From positions 1 to 25,693 of the forward strand of contig CAXDRX010000021.1 of the NCBI GenBank assembly GCA_963991985.1: DNA of 25,693 nucleotides, in the 5' to 3' direction. The translations under genes and the position numbers were made by a program. Shown here one piece after another: positions 8,256-16,063 of the stretch (the stretch's first letter is position 1; each line of letters opens with the position of its first letter). The DNA comes from MED-G17 sp963991985 (GTDB lineage: Bacteria; Bacteroidota; Bacteroidia; NS11-12g; UBA9320). The notes below the pieces were generated by a model, which was not told the origin of the DNA, ran no database searches, and worked only from the letters and a program-made list of their open reading frames with translations.

Positions 8256-9391
8256 CAGTCGATATATTTCAGCTGGTTGTGTTTGAATTGCAACAATTGC
8301 CAAGGTTTATTTTCCAAGCGCATATTTTTTTGCACCAATTCAATGCAAGAAGAAGACAATTTAAATTTCTGTTCGTCGATGTATTGAGGAAAATTTTTCC
8401 CCATTGAAATGAATGCAGACAAGAAAATTTGTGCTTGGTCATATCCTGCCCACGCATATCTATTCATATCTTTTCTGTTCACTTGCCGATACCCCATTGC
8501 AATTTTTCTTGAAAAAGAATCTTCTTCCTCAACATACGAAGAAGCCAATAGGTGTACTTTTAGCTTTTCCCAAAATGCATACTCATTGCCTTCCCATCTT
8601 GCCCACTTTTCTATGCCCATAATTGTTGAATTTTGGCCCAAAGAAATCAACTTGCCCAAACTGACACTTACCACATTTTTTTTACTGGAAGGAATAAATA
8701 TTAGTGGATCTTCATGGCGCAATACAATTTGATCAATCGCAGACAGCTCACTAAATTTTATCCAATCAAAGGGTATGTTTTTTTGTTTCAGTCTTTCCTT
8801 TAGCAAAGACATGAAAACTTGCTTTTCCGACGCTTCATCATCAACAATCAAAAGGTGCTTGTACCAGAAATATTTTTCATAAATTTCAATTACATTGGAA
8901 ACTTTTGAGAAATTACTTCCCACAACGGAGAGCAACAATGGGTTGTGGATAGGTCCATTTATTTCACTAAATGGGCTCACCAGTGGTATTCCATATTCCT
9001 TGCAAAAGGGGGAAATAATTTGATAATGATTTTCTCCAACAGGCCCAAAAATAAGATCCATGGCACTCAATTCGGGGCGTTCCAGAATCTCTCGAGTTCT
9101 TTGCTCATCGTGTTGATTGTCATAGGTGTAAACGTCGATTTTGACGCCTGAAAAAAAGTGGCTTTTCAATGCCCATTTTGCACCCGAGTAATAACTACTC
9201 GAAACATCCCATAAGCGTTTTTCTTTCGGACTGGATTGTGAGGCACAAAATGGAAGTATAAAAGCAACCCTTATTTTTTTGGGTGTTTTCGCCTCGTTCC
9301 TGCTTTGGGCCCGCAAGGGCTTGCCCGAAAAAAAACCAATGGGCACAAGCCAAATCAGCAATAATATTGCTATGTTTTTATTCCCATTCAA
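8255..9391 (-). CDS. Periplasmic-binding-protein type 1-like exported protein (amino-acid ABC substrate-binding-like)
   Basis: A 378-residue protein with a signal peptide (hydrophobic 6-21, cleavage near LRA|Q) and a type 1 periplasmic-binding fold. IRVAFILPF opens the first lobe, IFGPVGENHYQIISPFCKEYGIPLVSPFSEI is the typical hinge/ligand region (about 110-145), and a second lobe begins near HLLIVDDEASEKQ. It resembles Bacteroidota proteins annotated as branched-chain amino-acid binding proteins, but no permease or ATPase is next to it, so a transport role is doubtful; sensing or peptidoglycan-related binding are options. The only reasonable start is TTG, 14 bases inside the 3' end of guaA. 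It also overlaps the methyltransferase gene, making a tight guaA-led operon. Confidence 0.75.
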   Translation of the reverse strand: MNGNKNIAILLLIWLVPIGFFSGKPLRAQSRNEAKTPKKIRVAFILPFCASQSSPKEKRLWDVSSSYYSGAKWALKSHFFSGVKIDVYTYDNQHDEQRTREILERPELSAMDLIFGPVGENHYQIISPFCKEYGIPLVSPFSEINGPIHNPLLLSVVGSNFSKVSNVIEIYEKYFWYKHLLIVDDEASEKQVFMSLLKERLKQKNIPFDWIKFSELSAIDQIVLRHEDPLIFIPSSKKNVVSVSLGKLISLGQNSTIMGIEKWARWEGNEYAFWEKLKVHLLASSYVEEEDSFSRKIAMGYRQVNRKDMNRYAWAGYDQAQIFLSAFISMGKNFPQYIDEQKFKLSSSCIELVQKNMRLENKPWQLLQFKHNQLKYID

Positions 9392-10910
9392 TGGTTGCCG
9401 GAGGTTTTGAACTGATGTCGTAAACTACTCTATTGATTCCTTTCACTTGATTGATAATTTGATTGGAAATTTCTGCCAAAAAATCGTAGGGCAGATGCAC
9501 CCAGTCTGCGGTCATTCCGTCGAGGGAATGCACCGCTCGAAGGACAACAGCTTGCTCATAACTTCTTTCGTCTCCCATTACGCCTACAGACTTTACCGGC
9601 AATAAAACAACCCCTGCTTGCCATATTTTATTGTACAAGTTTTGTTTTTTCAGTCCCTCAATAAAAATGTGGTCTGCTTGCTGAAGCATTTTTACACTTT
9701 GGGAGGTGATGTCTCCCAAAATACGAATGGCCAAGCCTGGCCCAGGGAAAGGGTGTCGATTCAAAATATTGGGGTTTAGCTGCAATTCTTTTCCTACTTT
9801 TCTTACTTCATCTTTGAACAATAATCGGAGTGGCTCCACAATCTTAAGGTTCATTTTTTCAGGAAGCCCCCCCACATTATGATGAGATTTTATGGTGGCC
9901 GAAGGGCCCTTCACTGAAATGCTTTCAATCACATCAGGATAAATCGTTCCTTGTGCAAGCCATTGTACATTTTTAATTTTTTTGGCTTCTCTTTCAAATA
10001 TTTCAATAAAGACACGTCCAATTGTTTTTCGTTTTTTCTCGGGATCAGAGATTCCTTTTAGTGCATGGTAAAATTCTTCTTGCGCATTTACACCGATTAC
10101 TTGTAAACCCGACTCTTGATAACTTTCCAACACCTCCTCAAACTCTCCCTTCCTTAACAAACCATTGTCTATAAAAATTCCCACCAACTGACTGCCAATG
10201 GCTCGGTGCAGAAGCAATGCAGCGACAGACGAGTCTACACCTCCGCTCAACCCAAGCAATACCTTGTCATCCCCAAGGGTTTTGCGAAGAATTTTTACTT
10301 TTTCCGAAACAAAATTGGCCGGCGTCCATTGGGTTTGACACTGGCAAATTTTTCGAACAAAATTCTCAAGAATTAATTTCCCCTGCTTGCTATGCACTAC
10401 TTCGGGATGAAATTGCAATCCGTATACAAGGTCAGCCTTGTTTTCAAAAGCTGCAATGGGAATCGAATCGGTCTGCCCCGTAATGACATATTCTTTGGGA
10501 AGGGAAGAAATGCTATCGCTATGGGACATCCATACTTCTGGCGCTTGAGGGTCAAAATTTTCAAATAGTAAACTCTGATTTTTGAACAATATTTTTGCTC
10601 TTCCATATTCTCTTTTGTTGGAAGAAACAACAGTACCGCCCAACTTTTTTGAGAGCAACTGAGCACCGTAACATATGCCTAAAATGGGAATTTTGCCGCG
10701 CATTTCCTGCAAAGAGATTTCGGGGGCATCCTTGTCGTTTACCGAAGAAGGACCACCACTGAGCACGACTCCACGAATTTGGGGGGTCATTTGAAGTTTT
10801 TTTGTATAAGGAATAATTTCTGCATAAACGCCACATTCCCTGATTCTTCGGGCAATGAGCTGGGTCACCTGAGACCCAAAGTCAATGATGATGATGGTTT
10901 CTTGATACAA
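9378..10910 (-). CDS. guaA: GMP synthase (glutamine-hydrolysing)
   Basis: Converts XMP, ATP and glutamine to GMP in the cytoplasm, the last step of guanine nucleotide synthesis. The 510-residue protein has the class I amidotransferase domain with nucleophile Cys80 in GICYGAQLL and His168/Glu170 in LQFHPEVVHS. It then has the PP-loop ATP pyrophosphatase domain (SGGVDSS at 222-228) and the C-terminal XMP-binding dimerisation domain ending PPATIEWE. Length is normal. The start is TTG: an in-frame TGA lies one codon further upstream and no ATG fits, so translation must begin here or at a rarer codon. A -7-like TATACTTG (10915-10922) abuts it. Confidence 0.97.
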   Translation of the reverse strand: MYQETIIIIDFGSQVTQLIARRIRECGVYAEIIPYTKKLQMTPQIRGVVLSGGPSSVNDKDAPEISLQEMRGKIPILGICYGAQLLSKKLGGTVVSSNKREYGRAKILFKNQSLLFENFDPQAPEVWMSHSDSISSLPKEYVITGQTDSIPIAAFENKADLVYGLQFHPEVVHSKQGKLILENFVRKICQCQTQWTPANFVSEKVKILRKTLGDDKVLLGLSGGVDSSVAALLLHRAIGSQLVGIFIDNGLLRKGEFEEVLESYQESGLQVIGVNAQEEFYHALKGISDPEKKRKTIGRVFIEIFEREAKKIKNVQWLAQGTIYPDVIESISVKGPSATIKSHHNVGGLPEKMNLKIVEPLRLLFKDEVRKVGKELQLNPNILNRHPFPGPGLAIRILGDITSQSVKMLQQADHIFIEGLKKQNLYNKIWQAGVVLLPVKSVGVMGDERSYEQAVVLRAVHSLDGMTADWVHLPYDFLAEISNQIINQVKGINRVVYDISSKPPATIEWE

Positions 10911-11089
10911 GCTTCAAGTATACGCAGAAAATCTCATTCGTTTGGAGAATCAGAAGTCAGAATTTACCATTTTTTATACAATCAGGATCTCCCTTCAGGA
11001 ATGGACTACTTGAAAAGATCCTGTACTCTTTTTAGTACTTTTTTACCTTTTATTAAAAATAAATAGACAAAATGCTCATCCAATGAAGA

Positions 11090-11097
11090 TACATTTG
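11090..11097 (+). promoter_or_regulatory. Putative -7 promoter box (TACATTTG) abutting the CBS-like gene start
   Basis: An exact TAnnTTTG match ending five bases before the ATG at 11103. If used, transcription would begin at or next to the start codon, giving a leaderless message. No TTG -33 element is seen at the expected spacing, so it may be chance in AT-rich sequence. Confidence 0.3.
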
Positions 11098-11102
11098 CAG
11101 CA

Positions 11103-12080
11103 ATGTATCTCAACAACATTCTCGAAACCATAGGAAATACACCCATGGTTCGGCTAAATCGGGTGATGAGTGGAGTGCCTGCAACAGTAGTAGCAAAAAT
11201 AGAAACGACCAATCCCGGGAATTCCATCAAAGACCGAATGGCACTTAGAATAATTGAAGATGCTGAAAAATCAGGTGATTTAAAGCCCGGCGGCATCATC
11301 GTGGAAGGGACCAGTGGAAATACTGGCATGGGATTGGCTATTGCCGGGGTAGTCAAAGGTTATAAATGCATCTTTGTTACCACCGATAAACAGAGCAAAG
11401 AAAAAGTAGATATGCTTCAGGCAGTTGGAGCGGAAGTATTTGTCTGCCCTACAGATGTTGAACCCGAAGATCCTCGTTCTTATTATTCCGTTTCCAAAAG
11501 ACTTTCTGAAGAAACACCCAAGGCATTTTATGCCAATCAATACCACAATTTGTCCAATAGGCAAGCGCATTACGAAAGTACAGGTCCAGAAATTTGGGAG
11601 CAGACCGAAGGCAAAATAACGCATCTGGTGGTCGGTGTTGGAACGGGTGGGACGATTTCTGGAACAGGCAAATTTTTGAAAGAAAAAAATCCCAATATTC
11701 AAGTGCTTGGAATTGATACTTACGGCTCAATTTTCAAAAAGTATCACGAAACTGGTGAATTTGACAAAACAGAAATTTATCCCTACATCACCGAAGGAAT
11801 TGGAGAAGATATTTTGCCCGAAAACGTTGATTTCTCTGTGATTGACCATTTTGAGAAAGTGACCGATAAAGATGGACTTCTTTTTCAGAGAAGATTGGCC
11901 AGAGAAGAAGGCATATTGGTAGGTAATTCTTGTGGAAGTGCTGCTGCCGGGGTAATACAAATGAAAAGTCGATTTAAAAAAGAGGACTTAGTGGTTGTGA
12001 TTTTTCATGATCATGCTAGCCGTTATGTGGGCAAGGCTTTCAATGATGTTTGGATGAAAAAAATGAACTTTTTAGATTGA
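11103..12080 (+). CDS. PLP-dependent cysteine synthase / cystathionine beta-synthase family enzyme (catalytic core only)
   Basis: Fold-type II PLP enzyme making cysteine from O-acetylserine and sulfide, or cystathionine from serine and homocysteine. The 325-residue protein has PLP lysine Lys43 in NPGNSIKDR, the substrate loop TSGNTG (70-75), and the phosphate-binding GTGGTIS (180-186). The sequences EGTSGNTGMGLAIA, EGIGEDILPENVDFSVID and GNSCGSAAAG look closer to CBS-type cores than to CysK, but the C-terminal regulatory CBS pair is missing, so the name stays at family level. The N terminus MYLNNILETIGNTPMV matches the family and fixes the start. Transcribed away from guaA across a 192-base gap. 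Confidence 0.87.
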   Translation: MYLNNILETIGNTPMVRLNRVMSGVPATVVAKIETTNPGNSIKDRMALRIIEDAEKSGDLKPGGIIVEGTSGNTGMGLAIAGVVKGYKCIFVTTDKQSKEKVDMLQAVGAEVFVCPTDVEPEDPRSYYSVSKRLSEETPKAFYANQYHNLSNRQAHYESTGPEIWEQTEGKITHLVVGVGTGGTISGTGKFLKEKNPNIQVLGIDTYGSIFKKYHETGEFDKTEIYPYITEGIGEDILPENVDFSVIDHFEKVTDKDGLLFQRRLAREEGILVGNSCGSAAAGVIQMKSRFKKEDLVVVIFHDHASRYVGKAFNDVWMKKMNFLD

Positions 12081-12113
12081 CTTTTTTAAATAAAATCATT
12101 ACTTTGATAAGAA

Positions 12114-12869
12114 GTGAAAAGAATAATTAATCTAGCCGCGTTGTTTTTTCTAGGGACAGGTTTTGCTCTGGGACAAACCTATGTCATTCGGCCAAATATG
12201 GGACCTTCCATTTTGCTTGGTGATTTGGGTGGGAATTTTGAACAAGCAAAACTCAATGTTACAGATTATGATTGGCGAAGCACTCGGTTCCAAATTGGAG
12301 GTGACTTTTTGTGCGGATTTGGAAAGAGCAAAGGTCGTTTTTCGCTTCCCAATAATTATCTGGTTCTCGCTGTCAATTTTAGTCGGCTACACGCTTCAGA
12401 TTTGGAAAGCTACAATGAAAACAAAGTGCGTAGAGGTTTGGTAAGCGATGTTACCTGCTTTGAAGCCAATACTTTGTTCGAAAAGCAATTCTCCCCGGCC
12501 AATTTACGCCCGAATTCAAAACACTTCTTCATCCCAATGATTTTTGTTGGTGTGGGCCTAAAATACGCTTCGCCCAAAATAACTGAAAAAGGCGATACAA
12601 GGTATACAGAGAATATTGGGAACTCTGTTTCTGCTCAGTTTCCGTATGGAGTTGGGCTAGATTATCAATTGGCCAAAAACAAAAGATTGGGCCTTCAATT
12701 TTACAGTGTGCGCAGCACCACCGACCTAGTGGATGGCATCAACAAGCAAGGCAATCCCGACAATTTGGACAACCACATTTTCCTAAAAATAACCTACAGC
12801 GCTCTTTTGGAAAAAGTAAAAGGTGGACTTTTCCCTTTCAAAAGGAATAATACCTGCCCTAGATTTTAA
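12114..12869 (+). CDS. Exported protein, probable outer-membrane beta-barrel
   Basis: I do not recognise the family with certainty. The 251-residue product has a clear signal peptide (KRIINLAALFFLGTGFALG|Q) followed by alternating hydrophobic/polar strands rich in Gly and aromatics. Examples are FQIGGDFLCGF, YLVLAVNFSRL, FFIPMIFVGVGLKYA, FPYGVGLDYQL and RLGLQFYSVRSTTDLVDG, a pattern typical of small Bacteroidota outer-membrane barrels (porin-family/DUF6089-like). The start is GTG, 33 bases after the CBS-like stop, with AAG upstream; the two may be co-transcribed. Its last 11 bases overlap the convergent NlpC/P60 gene. Confidence 0.65.
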   Translation: MKRIINLAALFFLGTGFALGQTYVIRPNMGPSILLGDLGGNFEQAKLNVTDYDWRSTRFQIGGDFLCGFGKSKGRFSLPNNYLVLAVNFSRLHASDLESYNENKVRRGLVSDVTCFEANTLFEKQFSPANLRPNSKHFFIPMIFVGVGLKYASPKITEKGDTRYTENIGNSVSAQFPYGVGLDYQLAKNKRLGLQFYSVRSTTDLVDGINKQGNPDNLDNHIFLKITYSALLEKVKGGLFPFKRNNTCPRF

Positions 12870-13500
12870 AAAGTCGTTTTGCAGAAAGTATGGTATGGGT
12901 AACTTTTTCGCCGTCGAAGATGTTCCCATCCGCCAATTTATCCAATTTTACTCGGCCAGAGGCATGCAAAACTTTTCCATCTTCCCAACAAAAACCTACA
13001 TGGGTGATTTTCTTTTTGTTTTCATAAGCGGCCTGAAAAAATAGTAAATCCAAAGGCAAAAAATCTACCTTAACTTCTTTCCCAATCATAGCTTGCTGAG
13101 CAGCATCCCTAGGTATTTGATAGCCAATTTGTTTACAACACAATTGAACAAATCCGCTACAATCTAAGCCAAAAGGAGATCGGCCTCCCCAAAAATAGGG
13201 CGTGCCCAAAAGAGACCATGCAAAGGACTGAAGCTGTTTTTTTTGAGTGTCGGACAAAACCACAAGATTCGAAGAATCTACAGAAATAAATTTATCTGGG
13301 ATTCCTCCAAAATTATCTCCCAACATATTGTTGGGTATGTATCCTTGGTATGCATCAAAATCCAATTGAACTTTGCTCCAATTTTCTAGCTGCTCCAACA
13401 CCGAAAAGGTTTCATTTCTGAGCATTTGTGAAACGATTTCTGATTGAAATGTGGCTTGCTTGTATAGGTTGGTAAAAGATAAGGTGCACTTCCTACGCAT
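12859..13500 (-). CDS. NlpC/P60 (C40) family cysteine peptidase with N-terminal SH3b domain
   Basis: Predicted cell-wall peptide hydrolase acting on gamma-D-Glu-diamino acid links. The 213-residue protein has an SH3b-like N-terminal domain (about 1-60) and a C-terminal NlpC/P60 domain with Cys114 in GLDCSGF, His167 in THVGF and a third polar residue near LHASG (His179). No signal peptide is evident, so a cytoplasmic role in muropeptide recycling, as for YkfC-like enzymes, is plausible. The start is the ATG ending at 13500, which overlaps the ferredoxin TGA (ATGA); a longer open frame to 13626 is antisense-like low-complexity sequence inside the ferredoxin gene. Confidence 0.85.
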   Translation of the reverse strand: MRRKCTLSFTNLYKQATFQSEIVSQMLRNETFSVLEQLENWSKVQLDFDAYQGYIPNNMLGDNFGGIPDKFISVDSSNLVVLSDTQKKQLQSFAWSLLGTPYFWGGRSPFGLDCSGFVQLCCKQIGYQIPRDAAQQAMIGKEVKVDFLPLDLLFFQAAYENKKKITHVGFCWEDGKVLHASGRVKLDKLADGNIFDGEKVTHTILSAKRLFKI

Positions 13501-13847
13501 CAGAGATGAAGTTTTTCCTTTTTTTCCAGGAGTTGTTCTACATTTTCTTCTCTGTCCAAGTCGGGGACACAACAATCTACCGGGCATACAGCGGCACATT
13601 GCGGTTCTTCGTGAAATCCTTGGCATTCAGTACACTTATCGGGAACAATGTAATAGACCTCCTGGCTTACTGGCGCATGTAGGGTATCTGCATCGGTAGG
13701 CACACCATTCTCAAGAAGAAAGTTGCCTTTTACCCCTGTACCATCTGAAATTTTCCACTCTGCACCTGCTTCATAAATGGCATTGTTGGGACATTCGGGT
13801 TCGCATGCTCCGCAGTTGATACACTCTTCGGTAATCTTAATTGCCAT
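13500..13847 (-). CDS. 2[4Fe-4S] ferredoxin
   Basis: Small cytoplasmic electron carrier, 115 residues. Cluster 1 ligands are Cys9, 12, 15 in CxxCxxC with Cys19 before Pro; cluster 2 uses Cys72, 75, 84 and 88 (CxxC, 8-residue insert, CxxxCP). The eight-residue insert in the second motif resembles Alvin/YfhL-type ferredoxins of low potential. Between the clusters lies a region of about 45 residues (GAEWKISDG... to QEVYYIV), as seen in other Bacteroidota 4Fe-4S dicluster proteins. Cys92 and Cys93 are extra. It sits 30 bases downstream of the multiheme cytochrome gene and overlaps the NlpC/P60 start. Confidence 0.93.
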   Translation of the reverse strand: MAIKITEECINCGACEPECPNNAIYEAGAEWKISDGTGVKGNFLLENGVPTDADTLHAPVSQEVYYIVPDKCTECQGFHEEPQCAAVCPVDCCVPDLDREENVEQLLEKKEKLHL

Positions 13848-13877
13848 AATTCAAAATTAATCGTTTAAAAATAAAAG

Positions 13878-15785
13878 TTAGTTGAGCGAAATTTGTTCGT
13901 TGGACAAATGATTTTTTTTCATTTGTTCCTTGATTTTCATTTGCCATTGAATATCTTTTTTTTGTTTGGCCATTTTCAATAAGTTCTTATAAGCCAATAA
14001 ATAGTTTGGGTCAAGAGCAATTGCTTTAGAGAAAAAAGATTTTGCCCTTGCCATTTCACTCTTTCTGACCGCAACAATACCTAGATTGTTCCATACCTTT
14101 GCCTCCATAGGATTTATTTTTTGTGCCTTTTGATAGCTTTCCTGTGCCCCATCCAAATCGGAAACTTGAAGTTGTGCATTGCCCAATTTTAACCAAAAAT
14201 TTGGCATATCTTTCTCAAGCCTACAAGCATTTTTGAGCCAAACCACACTGGAGACCCAATTCCCGAGTGATTGATGTGCAATGCCAATCCGATAAGCCGT
14301 CCATGCTTTGGATTTTTCTGGTTTTATTTTTTGGGCAAGCTCAACTATTTGAGCCCAATTTTCCTTTAGGTATTGATAATGAATTAGCAATTCTGTATTG
14401 TCTATAGTGTTGAGTAAATTACTGGCTTTTTCTAAGTGAAATGGATTTTTATCAAACTTTTCGTAATAAGTCAGATAAGCCAAAATTAGTTTCTCAGAAC
14501 TCACTTCGCCTCCATTGATGGCTTTTAAACCAACCATTTTTGAATTTGTGGTGCTTTTTTGAGGGCGACTTTGAATCCAATGATCATGCACAGTAACATG
14601 GGGTATGTCCCTTGCCTCGCTGGTCGGCATATGGCAATCTATGCAATTGGAAGATGCCAAGTGATTTAATTTTTCATCAGAAAAAAGACTGGAACTAGGA
14701 GAATGGCATTCCAAACATTTGTTGTTGAAATAGTTCTTTCCCATTGCTTTGTGACTAACATGAGGATTGTGACAAGTGATACAAGTCATGGGCTGGGCCG
14801 TTTGTTGTGAAGAAATAAAGCAAGCACTTTTTTGCATTCGCTCTGCGTGATTGGCCATATTAAACTTGGGATTTTCTCCTTGATATTCTGGTAAAAAAAT
14901 TTGGAAAACTTGGTTCAATTTCATCCCAGGCTTAAAGTCGGTAAATTTTTTTCCCTCTTGTAAAATATTGTTTCCCTGAAGATGACACCTTTGACATACA
15001 TCTATCTGCAAATCCATAGGCAGATTCCCCGGGTTTACGATGCTGTTGTCTGTTCCCGTCATTTTTGTTTGCTCATTTTCCCATTTTTTTACATGCAATT
15101 CTCCCGGGCCATGGCACCGCTCACAATCGATCCCACGACCTATTTGTGCAAACTGGTATTTTGAGGCATCTTTCATTATTGGCATGGCATTATGACAACT
15201 CATGCACTCACTATTGATCGCTCTTGAGAATCTTGCGTTGTTTCCATTTTCAAATCCCGGGGGAAGATCCCATTTGCCCTCTTGGGTGTAGAAAGTAATG
15301 GGCGCTTGATAAATGAAATTTCCTTGTTTGAAGAGATGAGAGTTGGTGTGTTGACCCGAACCAACGATGTAATCTATTTTTTGCACTAAAGCATGAGTAG
15401 TATCTTTTCCGGCCAATTTGTACTCCTTCACAAACAACTCATCATTTTGCCAAAATGGCCGATAATAAAATCCATTAACAGAATCAAAAACTACTGTATT
15501 TTTATGGAAATGTGCACTGGATTTTGTTTTCTGGGCTGAGTCAAAAGAAAGTCCCATTCCGGTATGAACAAAAGTTTTGTATTGCTCTTGGTGACATTGC
15601 GCACATTTTTGTATACCTACATAAGCTACATCCTCTTGGTGGTTCAGAAATTTATGGCCACCACCACCATCACCAAATGAACATGACTGGTAGGCAAAAA
15701 TCCCAGCAAAAACAAGCAGAACAATAGGGACAGTTATCTGGGTATATTTTATCTTTTCAGCGTCCGAATTTTTCAAGCCAATCAT
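13878..15785 (-). CDS. Seven-heme c-type cytochrome (cytochrome c554-like) with C-terminal TPR domain
   Basis: Exported multiheme cytochrome of 635 residues. After an N-terminal hydrophobic segment (about 17-34, followed by QSC, a possible but non-canonical lipobox), seven CxxCH heme sites occur at about 61-65, 194-198, 221-225, 264-268, 335-339, 357-361 and 381-385. Their spacing is like the cytochrome c554 group. Residues about 435-610 hold TPR repeats (for example AKVWNNLGIVAVRKSEMARAK). Periplasmic or outer-membrane electron transfer is likely; donor and acceptor are unknown. The upstream GTG at 15794 is an alternative start. The gene overlaps the end of the rhodanese gene by about 29 bases and precedes a ferredoxin gene. 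Confidence 0.9.
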   Translation of the reverse strand: MIGLKNSDAEKIKYTQITVPIVLLVFAGIFAYQSCSFGDGGGGHKFLNHQEDVAYVGIQKCAQCHQEQYKTFVHTGMGLSFDSAQKTKSSAHFHKNTVVFDSVNGFYYRPFWQNDELFVKEYKLAGKDTTHALVQKIDYIVGSGQHTNSHLFKQGNFIYQAPITFYTQEGKWDLPPGFENGNNARFSRAINSECMSCHNAMPIMKDASKYQFAQIGRGIDCERCHGPGELHVKKWENEQTKMTGTDNSIVNPGNLPMDLQIDVCQRCHLQGNNILQEGKKFTDFKPGMKLNQVFQIFLPEYQGENPKFNMANHAERMQKSACFISSQQTAQPMTCITCHNPHVSHKAMGKNYFNNKCLECHSPSSSLFSDEKLNHLASSNCIDCHMPTSEARDIPHVTVHDHWIQSRPQKSTTNSKMVGLKAINGGEVSSEKLILAYLTYYEKFDKNPFHLEKASNLLNTIDNTELLIHYQYLKENWAQIVELAQKIKPEKSKAWTAYRIGIAHQSLGNWVSSVVWLKNACRLEKDMPNFWLKLGNAQLQVSDLDGAQESYQKAQKINPMEAKVWNNLGIVAVRKSEMARAKSFFSKAIALDPNYLLAYKNLLKMAKQKKDIQWQMKIKEQMKKNHLSNEQISLN

Positions 15786-16062
15786 CTGCTCCACCCAATA
15801 AATTTCTCACATTCGAAAAGCCATTTTTGGAGAGAAAATCTTTGGCTGCAGCACTTCTCCCACCTCGTTTGCAATGCACGATGATTTCTTCATTTTGCCA
15901 ATCTTCCAATTCTTCCAATGCGCTAGGAATATTGCCCAAAGGAATCAACTTCCCTTTGAGGTTAAAATCGTTGTATTCGTCCTGCTCTCTGACATCCAAT
16001 ATATTCAGAATCTCTCCTTTTTCAATTCTTTCTTTAAGCTCCTCAACCGTTATGTCGTTCAT
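15757..16062 (-). CDS. Rhodanese-domain sulfurtransferase
   Basis: A single rhodanese domain of 101 residues, GlpE/PspE-like in size, predicted to carry persulfide sulfur on the active-site Cys64 in VHCKRGGRS. The conserved LDVREQDEYN (22-31) and LLGGADDW near the C terminus complete the fold. There is no signal peptide, so it is cytoplasmic. It starts one base after the stop of the T9SS cargo gene, and its 3' end overlaps the multiheme cytochrome gene, so all are probably on one transcript. The substrate is unknown; the active loop CKRGGRS is intact. Confidence 0.93.
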   Translation of the reverse strand: MNDITVEELKERIEKGEILNILDVREQDEYNDFNLKGKLIPLGNIPSALEELEDWQNEEIIVHCKRGGRSAAAKDFLSKNGFSNVRNLLGGADDWLEKFGR

Positions 16063-16063
16063 G

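Noticed and set aside
11023..11038. GTACT-CTTTTT-AGTAC hairpin followed by T run as a terminator
   Set aside because: Five weak base pairs, and it lies between divergent genes where no terminator is expected.
13501..13626. 42-residue N-terminal extension of the NlpC/P60 protein (Arg/Cys-rich)
   Set aside because: This is ferredoxin coding sequence read in another frame; the SH3b domain begins just after the ATG at 13500.
15653..15680. Short CCACCACCACC repeat as a microsatellite
   Set aside because: It simply encodes a Gly-rich linker (GDGGGGHK) after the N-terminal segment of the cytochrome.
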